NCBI RefSeq assembly: GCF_019635935.1 | Contig: NZ_JAHBYN010000001.1 | Span: 2,633,532-2,697,531 of the forward strand | Reading direction: 5' to 3' | Length of the DNA stretch: 64,000 nucleotides | Origin: Parvibaculum sp. | GTDB lineage: Bacteria > Pseudomonadota > Alphaproteobacteria > Parvibaculales > Parvibaculaceae | Shown here: positions 16,033 through 25,160 of the stretch, piece after piece | Position numbering within the stretch: the first letter of the stretch is position 1 | Layout: each line of letters starts with the position of its first letter | Program-made: the position numbers and the translations under genes | The notes under the pieces: generated by a model | What the model saw: the letters and a program-made list of their open reading frames with translations, nothing else | Database searches by the model: none | Told to the model about the DNA's origin: nothing

Positions 16033-18261
16033 GTGAGCGGCCTCGATTTCACGAAGCCGGAGAATGTCGTTCTCGGCGCCGTCGTCGCGGCATTCTGGCT
16101 TTTCGCGCTGATCTTTCTGGCGCCTTTCGCGATCCTGATTGCGGTGGCAGGCCTTGGCTACTGGCTCGTAACCGCGATCTATAACCGGCCGGCAGCCCGC
16201 ATGGCGCGGGGCCGCGCGGACGCCGAGCGGCTTTACGAGGCCGCGCTCGCGCTCCAGAAGGCGAAGGGTTTCCCGGAGGCGGAGGCGTTTCGCTCCCGCG
16301 TCTGGGGCCAGCTCTACGCGCTTCTCGACGAGCGCTATCCCTCGCTTGGTATCGCGGCGGAAATGGTGACGCTCATCGAGGCGCTCTATCGGGCGGAGGG
16401 CTTCACCGGCGAGATTCCGAAGCCACCCCAAGAGGTGGGGGAGATCGAACTTGCGCGCTACCGCGACCGGATCGGGGCGCTGACCGCGAAGTTCGGGCGG
16501 CCGGAGGTGATCGAGCGGGCCTATGAGACGTTGCTGCTTGCGCTCTGGGATTTTTGCCGGCAGTTGCCGCCGAACGCGCTCCAGAGCCATGACGAGCTTC
16601 TGGAAGCGGCCGAAGATGGCCGCATGACCGGTCCCTTCGCGATCCGGCTGATGGAGGCTCTGCCGAAAACGGGCGAGGCGGTCGAGGCGCTGGCGTTTCC
16701 GTTCTATCGGCGGGATGCAATCGACGCCGGGCTCTTTGCCGGGCTCCGGGAGCGGCTGTCGCGCAACCAGCATGGCGCCTCCGGCCTTCCCTATGAGCCC
16801 CGGTTCTACGATTCCCCGAAGCTCGTGAACCCCTCGGACCATGAGGGCAGCCCTCACGAGATCGTCCATGCCTATCTGAAGGAGACACCTTTCGAGGGGC
16901 TCTTCTCGGCCGGCATCCCCTTGGAGATTCCGGACAGCGCCCGTTTCGAGCATCACTGGATCGTGGCGGGGTCGGGCCACGGCAAGAGCCAGACGCTCCA
17001 GTACCTGATCGCGCACGATCTCGACCGCGTCGCGCGAGGGGAGGGGAGTGTCGTCGTGATCGATTCCCAAGGCGATCTCATCCGCAACATTGCGGGTTTG
17101 AAGATATTCGCACCGGGCGGGCCGCTTGCCGGCAAGCTCTGCCTGATCGATCCGACCGATATCGAATATCCGCTTGCCTTGAACCTCTTCGATTCCGGCA
17201 TGGAGCGGATCGGGTCCTATCCGCCCCTTGAGCGGGAGCGCCTCATCAACGGCATCCTGGAGCTCTATGATTTCGTGCTGGGGTCGCTACTCTCGGCGGA
17301 ACTCACCCAGAAGCAGAGCGTCATCTTCCGCTACATCACGCGGCTGATGCTCCATATCCCGGACGCGACCATCCACACCTTCCGGGAACTCATGGAACCC
17401 AACGGCTACGAAAAGTATCAGGGCCATATCGAAAAGCTCGACGGCACGGCGCGTGCCTTTTTCGAGACGGAATTCAACAGCAAGCAGTTCGAGGAGACGA
17501 AACGGCAGGTGGTCCGCCGGCTCTGGGGCATTCTCGAGAACCGCACCTTCGAGCGCATGTTCTCGCATCCAAGGAACAAGCTCGATCTCTTCAGCGAGAT
17601 GAATGAAGGCAAGGTGATCCTGATCAACACGGCGAAGGATCTCCTGAAACAGAACGGCACCGAAATCTTCGGCCGCTTCTTCATCGCGCTCATTGCGCAA
17701 GCCGCGCAGGAGCGCGCGACGCTCGCCCGGGGCGGCCGGCTGCCCACCTTCGTCTATGTCGACGAATGCGCTGACTATCTCGACCAGAATGTCTCGGTGA
17801 TCCTCGAACAGGCACGGAAGTTCAATGTCGGGATGGTTTTGGCGCACCAGTATATCGGGCAGTTGTCGCCGAAACTGCAGGAGAGCTTTGCCGCGAATAC
17901 CAGCATCAAATTCGCGGGCGGCGTCTCGGAGAAGGACGCCCGTGCGCTCGCTCACATGCTCCGGACAACACCGGAGTTCATCGGCGCGCAGGGCAAGGGG
18001 CAGTTCGCGGTCTCGATCCGCAACATGACCCAGGGCGCGATCTCGCTCGGCTTTCCCTTCGGCCATCTTGAAACCCTGCCCCGCATGACTGCGGAAGAGG
18101 CGGATGCCGTCCGCGGCGAGATGCGGGCGCGCTATGCCGTTCATTGGCAGGAGGTCGAGCGGGAGAGGGAAGAGAAGGAAACCTCTAAGACGAGTGCTGA
18201 ACCGGTGATGCCCGCAATCCGACCCGCTCCGATCGACACCGCGCCGTCGGACGACTGGTGA
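16033..18261 (+). CDS. TraD/VirD4-like membrane-anchored DNA-transfer ATPase
   Basis: This is a 742-residue protein starting at GTG. Two hydrophobic segments at about residues 15-55 anchor it in the inner membrane. The ATPase region has Walker A VAGSGHGKSQT (about 315-325) and Walker B FVYVDECADYL (about 575-585), then AHQYIGQL, the usual layout of type IV coupling proteins of the TraD/TraG/VirD4 superfamily. Family members bring DNA to a conjugation channel, but no other type IV secretion genes are present in this window, so it may borrow a channel from elsewhere or have another role in element maintenance. It lies directly downstream of the 15649 gene. Confidence 0.82.
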   Translation: MSGLDFTKPENVVLGAVVAAFWLFALIFLAPFAILIAVAGLGYWLVTAIYNRPAARMARGRADAERLYEAALALQKAKGFPEAEAFRSRVWGQLYALLDERYPSLGIAAEMVTLIEALYRAEGFTGEIPKPPQEVGEIELARYRDRIGALTAKFGRPEVIERAYETLLLALWDFCRQLPPNALQSHDELLEAAEDGRMTGPFAIRLMEALPKTGEAVEALAFPFYRRDAIDAGLFAGLRERLSRNQHGASGLPYEPRFYDSPKLVNPSDHEGSPHEIVHAYLKETPFEGLFSAGIPLEIPDSARFEHHWIVAGSGHGKSQTLQYLIAHDLDRVARGEGSVVVIDSQGDLIRNIAGLKIFAPGGPLAGKLCLIDPTDIEYPLALNLFDSGMERIGSYPPLERERLINGILELYDFVLGSLLSAELTQKQSVIFRYITRLMLHIPDATIHTFRELMEPNGYEKYQGHIEKLDGTARAFFETEFNSKQFEETKRQVVRRLWGILENRTFERMFSHPRNKLDLFSEMNEGKVILINTAKDLLKQNGTEIFGRFFIALIAQAAQERATLARGGRLPTFVYVDECADYLDQNVSVILEQARKFNVGMVLAHQYIGQLSPKLQESFAANTSIKFAGGVSEKDARALAHMLRTTPEFIGAQGKGQFAVSIRNMTQGAISLGFPFGHLETLPRMTAEEADAVRGEMRARYAVHWQEVEREREEKETSKTSAEPVMPAIRPAPIDTAPSDDW

Positions 18262-18280
18262 CGCGCCATCTATCCCGGCG

Positions 18281-18781
18281 TTAGCCGAGAAGCGCCTTGA
18301 CGTCTTTCAGGAGGACGTAGAGATGCATGGGGTCGGAGGGCGAGGCGACAAAATCGAAATGCTCATAGAAAGAGCGTGCTTCGTCATCCTTCGCATGCAC
18401 CATGAAGGCGCGGATGCCGGCAATGTCGGCGGCCTGTAGCGTTCGAAGGAGAGCGTCCCTGAGCAGCGCAGGGCCAATGCCCCGGCCCTGGCAATCGCTT
18501 GCGACCGCGAGACGCGCGAGCAGCATCACCGGCACAGGATGGCGGGCAAGGCCTTTCTTCAGGCGCTCCGGCGCATCCTCATAGGCGACCTCGCCGACGA
18601 CCAGCGTGTGGTAGCCGGCGACACGGTCTTGCATGACAAGAACATAGGTCTGCGACGCATTGGCCTGCTGGTTCTGCAGTGCGTTGCGGATGAGGAAGCG
18701 GTTGAGCGGTTCCTTGCCGCAGTCGAAGCCGTCCACCGCATGGTCGCGGCGGAGTTTTTCGACGTTGAAGGCGTCGGTCAT
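18281..18781 (-). CDS. GNAT toxin of a TacAT-type toxin-antitoxin pair
   Basis: This is a 166-residue GNAT acetyltransferase. The acetyl-CoA binding motif is in LAVASDCQGRGIGPALL (Q/RxxGxG/A), and the C-terminal strand has ARSFYEHFDF with the expected Tyr. The N-terminus (FDCGKEPLNRFL) is typical of TacT/AtaT-like toxins, which acetylate the amino group of charged tRNAs and block translation. Its ATG overlaps the stop of the DUF1778 gene upstream, the standard antitoxin-first order. It probably stabilises the element. Confidence 0.88.
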   Translation of the reverse strand: MTDAFNVEKLRRDHAVDGFDCGKEPLNRFLIRNALQNQQANASQTYVLVMQDRVAGYHTLVVGEVAYEDAPERLKKGLARHPVPVMLLARLAVASDCQGRGIGPALLRDALLRTLQAADIAGIRAFMVHAKDDEARSFYEHFDFVASPSDPMHLYVLLKDVKALLG

Positions 18782-19068
18782 TTGCGGCGGGAGGGCGCCG
18801 CTCCCGGTGTGGCGAGCAGGCGCTTCAATCGGGGCAGGGGACGGGGCGGGGCATCAAGCGCCGCCTGAAAGGCCTTCCAGTCCTCAGCATCGAGCACGAA
18901 GCGCTGACGATCGGGCAGCGTCTCGGCTGCCTTGGCGAGTGCGCTTTCAAGGACGAACTCGCTCACCGAACGGTTCTGGGCGGCGGCGGCCGCATGGAGG
19001 GTCCGTTTCGCCTCGCGGCTGAGCCTGAGATCGAGCTTTTCGGAGCGGGTAGCTGTTGTCGCGGCCAT
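18778..19068 (-). CDS. DUF1778 antitoxin of the TacAT-type pair
   Basis: This is a 96-residue protein. The N-terminal part (KLDLRLSREAKRTLHAAAAAQ) is a ribbon-helix-helix DNA-binding domain of the DUF1778/TacA family, and the C-terminal tail would neutralise the toxin. It is the first gene of the pair and overlaps the toxin by 4 bp. The complex is expected to repress its own promoter upstream of 19068. Confidence 0.88.
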   Translation of the reverse strand: MAATTATRSEKLDLRLSREAKRTLHAAAAAQNRSVSEFVLESALAKAAETLPDRQRFVLDAEDWKAFQAALDAPPRPLPRLKRLLATPGAAPSRRK

Positions 19069-19336
19069 GACGGGGTCTCCTGACAGAGAGGTCCTTCATA
19101 TAGCATTTCTGTCGGACATTGTCATGACGAATTTCAAGGCGCCCGATCAATTGGACCCTGACAGCCGAAGAGACCCCAGGTCGCCAAAAAAGGGTAAGGC
19201 ACCTGAAAATTTGCGGGCTGAACGGCGCCTTCCGGCGGCGAGCATTGCGGCATATCGCGGAATGTGGCGCACGTTTTCTGCGCTCCGGCACGATGCTATC
19301 GCTTCAGGCATGGAACACCGGAAGCGTCGATCCCGC

Positions 19337-20302
19337 ATGAAGCGTCAGAAGACGGATAAGCGCCTCGCGCTGACAGCGCGCGACCTCGCGATCTTCGAGC
19401 TGCTGGAGCGGTATCGCTATCTGCGTTCGACTTTCATCCATGCCTTTGTCGGCGGCGCGTCGGAAACGCGCTTCAAGGAGCGCCTCGGCGATCTCTATCA
19501 CGAGGGAGGATATCTGAACCGGCCCGAGCAGCAGTGGGAGACGGCGCATTCCCGCTACCTGCCGGCCATCTATGAGAACAGCAATCGAGCCCGGGAAGTG
19601 CTGGCCGCGCATGGGAAACTCGCCGAACCCTGTCCGCATATGCCATACGGGGCGGGCGCGGGACGGCAATTCGTGCATTCGCTGATGATATGCGAGGTGC
19701 TCGCCGCGATCGAACTTGCAACAGTGTCCGATCCCAATTTGCGCTTTATTGCCTGGCCCGAAATCCTGGCCAAGGCGCCCAAGGCGACGCGCAACGACGC
19801 CCATCCGATGCGGCTGCCCGTGTCCGCCCGCCTGGACAAGACCATTGTCCTAAGCAGAGAGTATGTCGTTCCGGACGGTCTTTTCGGACTCGAATATCGT
19901 ATGACGGGCGAGAGGAGCTACCGATTCTTCGCGCTCGAAATTGACCGCGGCACCATGCCCATTCATCGTTCGAACGCCCTTCAGTCTTCCTTCAGCGCGA
20001 AACTCCGCGCCTACCGCGATATAGCGGAGAGGGATGTACACAAATCCAGGCTGGGGATTCCGAACCTTCTCATCTTGACGGTCACGTCGTCGGAGACCCG
20101 GAAAGACAATATGATGTCCACTCTCTCGAACGAAGCCGGCCGTGGCGCGATGTTCCTGTTCAAGGCAGTCGCAGATTTGAGTCTGCCGGCAGGCAGGCAA
20201 GACAGGGCAAGACGGGTCCGCGGGGAATTGTGGGAACGCAGCGGCCACCCGGCGCTGGATATTTTCAGTGATACGGAATGCCAAGTCGAAAGGGACGGAT
20301 AA
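19337..20302 (+). CDS. Replication-relaxation family protein
   Basis: I chose 19337 (MKRQKTDKRLALTARDLAIF), which matches how I remember family members beginning and has GGAAG upstream. An ATG at 19310 is also possible, and the frame is open from 18932, overlapping the TacAT promoter. The 321-residue protein has an N-terminal winged-helix (LTARDLAIFELLERYRYL) and a C-terminal region typical of the Replic_Relax family, which occurs on plasmids and integrative elements and is linked to DNA replication or mobilisation. It precedes the integrase by 81 bp. Confidence 0.78.
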   Translation: MKRQKTDKRLALTARDLAIFELLERYRYLRSTFIHAFVGGASETRFKERLGDLYHEGGYLNRPEQQWETAHSRYLPAIYENSNRAREVLAAHGKLAEPCPHMPYGAGAGRQFVHSLMICEVLAAIELATVSDPNLRFIAWPEILAKAPKATRNDAHPMRLPVSARLDKTIVLSREYVVPDGLFGLEYRMTGERSYRFFALEIDRGTMPIHRSNALQSSFSAKLRAYRDIAERDVHKSRLGIPNLLILTVTSSETRKDNMMSTLSNEAGRGAMFLFKAVADLSLPAGRQDRARRVRGELWERSGHPALDIFSDTECQVERDG

Positions 20303-20383
20303 GTTTCCAGACCGGAACGCCTCCGTCGAGTGCCGATGCGTCGAGATGCAGCATAGCCAACATCGGATGTGGAGGAGGATACT

Positions 20384-21799
20384 GTGCCCCGTACAAAGAA
20401 GATTGATAAGGCGCTTCAGATCGCCGCCGAATCTGTCGCAATTTCCGACTTGCTCTCACAGCGTGCCGAGAGAGCCAAGCTGCGACCCACGACTTATTTC
20501 CATCTGGTCAAGTTCATTGAAGGTGACGCTCTGGCTTACCGGCCTCGCCTCAGAGGCGGTGTCTGGTTCATCAAGGCGCGCGTCGACGGGCGCTATCTGG
20601 CGCGCCTCATTGCAAGAGCCGACGATCTCGAACCTGCAGATGGTGAGAGCGTGCTTTCCTATGCACAGGCCCTGGAAAAGGGCCGAAGCATTCTGTCGGG
20701 AGACAAAAGGAGTTTCTTCGCACCGCGCCGGATGGAGTTTCTTCCTCACACGCTTCGTGTCTGTCCCATCGGAGAAGTCTACACCGTTGGTCATGCATTG
20801 CGCGATTACCTAGAAGAAAAGCGAAACAACGGCAGTCCGCAAGGATACAGGACCGCCGTCGCCGACGCGAACGCCTATATCGTCGGGGATCTCTCCTCCA
20901 TCCCCTGTGCAGACCTCGACATCAAGTTTCTCAAGGAGTGGTTCCGGTCGCTCGGGACAAGACCGTTGGAGGCGTCGAACTTCGTTCGCCGTTCGAACAA
21001 TCAACCCATTGTCTATAACGATGGTGAGGCGGACCGGAAGGCGAAGGTGAGAGCGAACTGCGTGCTTATTACATTGAAGGCGGCTCTCAACCTTGCATGG
21101 CGCGATGGTCGGATCGAAACGGACACCCAATGGCGCAGGCTGCTGCCTTATCGAAGCGTGCGGAAGGCGAGAAGGCGCATTCTGAGTAGCAACGAGATTG
21201 AGGCCTTGCTGAAGGCGGCCCCACCGGATCTTCGCAAACTGATCCTCGGCGGTCTCTTCACGGGATGCCGGTCCGGTGAGTTGATGGCGCTTCGGCCATC
21301 TAACTTCAACTACGAGACCGGGACACTTTTTGTCCATGCGACAAAGACCTGCCGCAGCCGCAACATTGTTCTCCCCTACGAAGCGATCTCCTATTTCGAG
21401 CGGTTGACGCATACGCTCGGAGAGAAGCATCCCATTTTCCACAGGAGCAATGGTGAGCCCTGGGGACACCGTGGATACTGTCATTTGATGCGAAAAATCT
21501 CCATTGAAGCGAACATCGAACCGCCTGTCATTTTCCATGAGCTGCGCCATACCTATGCAAGCCGGCTGATCATGTCGGGGGTTTCGCCCTTTGTCGTGGC
21601 GGATCAGCTGGGACACGCGGACTGCACGCAGATCATCAAGACCTATGGCCATGTGTCGGCGGAATTCGCCGTGGACCAGGTGCGGACACTCTTTCCCCGT
21701 ATCGAGGCGACCGCTGCCGAAGTGGCCAAGACCGCCCGATGGCACAAGGGATTGAAAGAAAACCCGCCACCTCGCTGGAAGCGGATAGGCAGAATCTAG
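20384..21799 (+). CDS. Full-length tyrosine integrase
   Basis: The GTG at 20384 is preferred because GGAGGAGG ends 5 bp before it; the frame opens at a GTG at 20369 inside that ribosome site. The 471-residue protein has an N-terminal arm-binding part, a core-binding domain (about 130-250) and a catalytic domain with Arg in TGCRSGELMAL, HELRHTYAS, the His in LGHADCTQ and the Tyr in KTYGHVS, so all key residues are present. It is the likely integrase of the mobility block that includes AlpA, the TraD-like ATPase and Replic_Relax. The attachment site was not found. Confidence 0.9.
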   Translation: MPRTKKIDKALQIAAESVAISDLLSQRAERAKLRPTTYFHLVKFIEGDALAYRPRLRGGVWFIKARVDGRYLARLIARADDLEPADGESVLSYAQALEKGRSILSGDKRSFFAPRRMEFLPHTLRVCPIGEVYTVGHALRDYLEEKRNNGSPQGYRTAVADANAYIVGDLSSIPCADLDIKFLKEWFRSLGTRPLEASNFVRRSNNQPIVYNDGEADRKAKVRANCVLITLKAALNLAWRDGRIETDTQWRRLLPYRSVRKARRRILSSNEIEALLKAAPPDLRKLILGGLFTGCRSGELMALRPSNFNYETGTLFVHATKTCRSRNIVLPYEAISYFERLTHTLGEKHPIFHRSNGEPWGHRGYCHLMRKISIEANIEPPVIFHELRHTYASRLIMSGVSPFVVADQLGHADCTQIIKTYGHVSAEFAVDQVRTLFPRIEATAAEVAKTARWHKGLKENPPPRWKRIGRI

Positions 21800-21866
21800 A
21801 CGCGGCGGGGTGGGTCATTGATATATGGTGAGGTGAGTTCACCAAAGCGTTCAGGAGAGCGGCCTC

Positions 21867-22169
21867 ATGACAAGCGACCATTGGATGATCCTCCTCATGG
21901 GGATGGCTCTTGCCTGCGGCCCGATTCTGCTCATTTGGTTTGAGGACAAGACGCGTGCACGGAACGTCACCGTCCCGGTTCTCGTCTCTCTCAAAGGCTA
22001 TGGTCTCTCGCCGCACAGCGCTTTCGGCCTGGTGATCGCGGTCATGCTGATCTATCTGTCTTATCTGATGCGCGGCGTTGGCCTTGGCTTCGTCTTTATG
22101 ATCTTCGGTTTTCTCGGTTTCATTGTCGTGGTGCAGAATATCCGAAAATCGAAAATGCTCGCGCGATGA
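21867..22169 (+). CDS. Small membrane protein
   Basis: This is a 100-residue protein with three hydrophobic segments (about residues 6-24, 50-68 and 70-90) and a basic C-terminal end, so it probably spans the inner membrane. CAGGAGAG upstream of the ATG is a good ribosome site. No family is recognised. It follows the integrase and may mark the edge of the element. Confidence 0.6.
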   Translation: MTSDHWMILLMGMALACGPILLIWFEDKTRARNVTVPVLVSLKGYGLSPHSAFGLVIAVMLIYLSYLMRGVGLGFVFMIFGFLGFIVVVQNIRKSKMLAR

Positions 22170-22883
22170 ACCTTCAGTGAGCATTCCTCATGCCTTCGCT
22201 TTGCAAAAGAAGATGACGGGTTGCGGCGACGACGTGATCGGCAACACGGCTGAGATCTGTTATGCCAACCGGCCTGACGGCGGCCCATGCGGAGGATGCC
22301 GGATTGGACCCTGCGCACGGGATTTCCGGGCGGGGCAAGTTCCCCCGCGTGCCTGTTCCGGAAATCCCGGCCCGTTTTCCCGGCGGGGATTTCGCTTTCG
22401 CCCCTTGTGAAAAATTCCGACTCGGCCAGAAGGATATCCCGGCATTGAACGGCGTGGACGATCCCTCAGCCTCCATCATCACCCAGACCTCCAAAGGCTT
22501 CACCGCCACGAGGTGGTCGGCAAGGTCGTTCGCGGCTCGAAAGCCTCCATTCGTGATCGGGTCATTCCCGGAGGTCATGACTCGGTCCAATTCGGACGCT
22601 CGGGTGAATGGGAATGCGTTGATCGTGCCTGTTCCGTGAATTGTCGAGAACGGGAATGAATTCGCCGACAACAATCGCGGCACGTTGTTGGATACGGTGA
22701 TTCTAGCGTCCCGGCGCCGGATTGCCGTCGACAATTCGGTACTGCTCGCCAAATGACGTTACGTCCCCGTACACGGATCGATCCGGTCGAGAGCGCGTCT
22801 TCTCGATGCCTCGACGCCGTGCGAATATCGAAACACCGAGCGGCGCCGGACTTTCAAATGCGCCGGTAAAAAGGAGAAACAGC
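22170..22883. other. Intergenic or decayed region near the element edge
   Basis: These 714 bp have several overlapping open frames on both strands, the longest at 22174-22752 (minus), but none gives a recognisable protein or good start signals. GC-rich inverted stretches around 22330-22390 explain the open frames. The region could hold the right attachment site of the integrative element. I saw no tRNA. Confidence 0.4.
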
Positions 22884-23240
22884 ATGCGTTTCATTTTTGG
22901 TGTACTCATTGCGTCAGTTTCGTTCGCGGGCGTCGCACTCGCCGATCCGCAGGCAAATCTTTACAGCAACACGGTCGTCATCACATCGGCGGCCGGCGTA
23001 AGCAAGGCGTTTGTCAACGAGGACCACTCCTATACGACCACGTTTCCGGATGGCAAGGTCGTGAAGGGCAGCTGGGCCGTTCAGGGCGATGAGGTTTGCT
23101 ACACGCAGACCGATCCCGCGCCCGCGGAGACCGACATGCCGATCTGCGTGAAGAATGAAGAGCGCCAGGTAGGCGATACGTGGGAAGCGCCCGGTGCCGA
23201 CGGCAAGCCGATTAAGGTAACGCTGCAGGAGGGACGCTGA
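22884..23240 (+). CDS. Small secreted protein
   Basis: The start at 22884 is chosen for AAGGAG 6-7 bp upstream and because it begins a clear signal peptide (MRFIFGVLIASVSFAGVALA, cleavage expected after ALA). The frame is open from 22722. The mature part of about 98 residues holds a TTFPDGKVVKGSWAV strand pair, two Cys (CYTQ and ICVK) that could form a disulfide, and a C-terminal GDTWEAPG segment. It is probably periplasmic; no family is recognised. A strong terminator follows. Confidence 0.75.
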   Translation: MRFIFGVLIASVSFAGVALADPQANLYSNTVVITSAAGVSKAFVNEDHSYTTTFPDGKVVKGSWAVQGDEVCYTQTDPAPAETDMPICVKNEERQVGDTWEAPGADGKPIKVTLQEGR

Positions 23241-23267
23241 ACGTCGAAGGGCATTGCGAAACTCGAT

Positions 23268-23300
23268 GGCCGGCCTTTCACGAGGCCGGCCGGTTTCTTT
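23268..23300 (+). terminator. Terminator after the small secreted protein
   Basis: A 9-bp GC stem (GGCCGGCCT and complement, 23268-23276 and 23283-23291) with a 6-nt loop is followed by GGTTTCTTT. It may also act on transcripts from the LysR gene coming the other way. Confidence 0.75.
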
Positions 23301-23316
23301 CCCGTCGTCGAAGCCT

Positions 23317-24237
23317 CTATCTGGACCGGAGCCACTTACCTTGCCGGACCAGTTCCTCGACTTCGAGATGAGTGCAGCGCAGAACTTCCTTCATTGCGGT
23401 GGTCGGAACGTGGTGCGGTGTTTCCGCCAGGATCAATTCACGCGTGACCGACGGATCAACAATTCTGGAGGCGGCAAGGACTTTCGCTTCTACCTGATGA
23501 TAGACGCCGCCGAAGGGCAAGATCGTGTAGACGTCCTCATCCAGCACAAGCTCCTTGATGAGCGCCATGGCGTCGAGTTCGAGATGAACATTGACGTCGA
23601 GCCCATAATGGACAGCAACCGATTCGACCAACAGACGGATGCCATGAGGTTTCCCGGGCAGAACCAGAGGAAGCTTGAGAACGTCGGCAAGTCTCACGGA
23701 CTGGTTTGCGAGAATGGGTGCGTCGGCGCGACCGACGAGAAACAGATCTTCGTTCATCAGATGCTGGCCGATCGCATGAGCGCTACGGCCGGCCTTGTAG
23801 AGCACGGCGATGTCGAGCCGACCCTCCGTCAACCATTCGGTGACGTCGCCGCTGAATCCTTCGCTAATGCGTAAATGAATGCCAGGAAAATCCCGCCTGA
23901 TGCGGCGTACGAGCGGCGGCACCAGCGTCATGGTGACGGAGGGCGGCATGCCGATCATGACAGCGCCGACGGGCTTGCCTTTAACCGAATGCAGATCGAC
24001 AAGAATCTTGTCGGCCTCCCGAAGCAGGGCCTGGGCTCTCGGAAGGGCGAGAGCGCCGATTTCTGTCAGCTCCACGCCACGCCCGTTCCGCCGGAATAGC
24101 GCGCCCAGCTGTTCCTCCAATTCGCGGACATGCCGGCTGAGCGCGGGCTGCGCAATGGACAGCCGCCGGGCTGCCTGACTGAAACTGCCCGTTTCCGCTA
24201 TCTCCACGAAGTATCTCAACTTCTTCAACTCAAGCAC
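23317..24237 (-). CDS. LysR-type regulator 1
   Basis: This is a 306-residue regulator starting at GTG. The N-terminal winged helix (FSQAARRLSIAQPALSRHV) is typical, and the effector domain runs from about residue 90 to the end. It is a close paralogue of the LysR at 27570: both share the HVRELE..LGALFRRNGRGVELTE region and the ISEGFSGDV segment. Both look like the nac/cbl-like branch that often controls aromatic catabolism. It is read in the same direction as the acyl-CoA dehydrogenase, CaiB and MaoC genes, 83 bp downstream of the last one, so it may be cotranscribed with them. A degenerate copy of the shared dyad lies just upstream. Confidence 0.9.
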   Translation of the reverse strand: MLELKKLRYFVEIAETGSFSQAARRLSIAQPALSRHVRELEEQLGALFRRNGRGVELTEIGALALPRAQALLREADKILVDLHSVKGKPVGAVMIGMPPSVTMTLVPPLVRRIRRDFPGIHLRISEGFSGDVTEWLTEGRLDIAVLYKAGRSAHAIGQHLMNEDLFLVGRADAPILANQSVRLADVLKLPLVLPGKPHGIRLLVESVAVHYGLDVNVHLELDAMALIKELVLDEDVYTILPFGGVYHQVEAKVLAASRIVDPSVTRELILAETPHHVPTTAMKEVLRCTHLEVEELVRQGKWLRSR

Positions 24238-24250
24238 TACGCACCACCAG

Positions 24251-24267
24251 TTCTATCGGAACGTGAT
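24251..24267. promoter_or_regulatory. Degenerate copy of the TATC...GATA dyad motif
   Basis: TTCTATCG, five bases, then TGAT repeats the core of the motif seen at 27529, 37819 and 53355, but the second half is changed. It lies 14 bp before the start of LysR 1, where an autoregulatory site would be expected. Confidence 0.35.
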
Positions 24268-24320
24268 GGATACTAGCCTTGATATGTCCTTCGTGCATCT
24301 CGTCTCGCTGCGAAAATTGT

Positions 24321-25160
24321 CTAGACGACCACCTCCATCTCGCTCGCCACCCCCCGCGGTGTCGTTACGCGCAGGAGAAAGCCGCTTCCGGCAGGTGATT
24401 TCTGAATGAGAAGCTCATCGGATACGAAGGCCGGCTGCCTGGCACGAAAGTTGAAGCCGCCAATGGGTGCAGCTGCATCTGTACGATACAACTGGTCCAG
24501 CATGAGAAGCGCCATCAGTGGGCCTTGAACGACAAGGGAAGGGTATCCTTCGCTTCGCGCGTAAGGCAAATCGTAATGAATGCGGTGAGCATTGAAGGTC
24601 ACGGCCGAAAAGCGAAACAGCAGTGCCGGATCCGGCTGAAGGCGGCGCTCGTCCCAAATTCTCTCTTCGTCCGTGAGACCGGCGGCGTCGGGTTCGCTGG
24701 CGACGGAATGCGTCGGTGATCTGAAGACGAGGTCCTGTCTTTCATCGATTTCACCTGTGTCGCCGGTCACCAGGTGCCGGAGCGCAACAAGCGTGAACGC
24801 GCCGCTCCGGCCCGTCTTGGACGCGATGGAAACAATCTCGGAATGGCGCTTGAGCTTTTCGCCGATAGAGATATGCCCGCGAAAATGCAGGCGGCTTCCG
24901 GCCCACATGCGGCGAGTGCCCGCAAGCCGCGGCATGAACTCTTCGTCCAGCGGATGACCGTCTGTGTTGAGGCGACTCTGCCGCACCGACGGCACGAAAT
25001 ACATCCAATGCCATGCGGGCGGCAGGGGCGCACCCGGAGAGAGATCGCGATTGGTATCGAGCAGCGCATTCAGCGCGCGCAACGGCTCTACAGCCGCCGT
25101 CGCGACCTCATCACGGCACCGGCCGATCCAGGCTTGAAGATTGGGCGTTGTGCCAGTCAT
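24321..25160 (-). CDS. MaoC-type hydratase, mesaconyl-CoA hydratase/FAS1-like
   Basis: This is a 279-residue protein. The N-terminal half has FAS1-like dehydratase features (PPAWHWMYFVP, MWAGSRLHF), and the C-terminal hot-dog half has FSAVTFNAHRIHYD and SLVVQGPLMALL, the signature I associate with mesaconyl-C4-CoA hydratase and relatives. These enzymes add water to an unsaturated, often branched, dicarboxylyl-CoA. The gene overlaps the CaiB gene by 50 bp, so the two are closely coupled. It would supply the hydration step in a short beta-oxidation-like module. The exact substrate is inferred. Confidence 0.8.
   Translation of the reverse strand: MTGTTPNLQAWIGRCRDEVATAAVEPLRALNALLDTNRDLSPGAPLPPAWHWMYFVPSVRQSRLNTDGHPLDEEFMPRLAGTRRMWAGSRLHFRGHISIGEKLKRHSEIVSIASKTGRSGAFTLVALRHLVTGDTGEIDERQDLVFRSPTHSVASEPDAAGLTDEERIWDERRLQPDPALLFRFSAVTFNAHRIHYDLPYARSEGYPSLVVQGPLMALLMLDQLYRTDAAAPIGGFNFRARQPAFVSDELLIQKSPAGSGFLLRVTTPRGVASEMEVVV

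Noticed and set aside
15625..18144. Long minus-strand frames (15625-17070 and 17287-18144) opposite the TraD-like gene
   Set aside because: They mirror the high GC of the plus-strand ATPase, have no recognisable domains and poor starts. The plus-strand proteins show clear motifs.
20810..21745. 311-residue minus-strand frame opposite the integrase
   Set aside because: It is a shadow of the integrase gene, without domain motifs.
22174..22752. 192-residue minus-strand frame
   Set aside because: It has no recognisable domain or good ribosome site, and competing frames of similar quality lie on the other strand.
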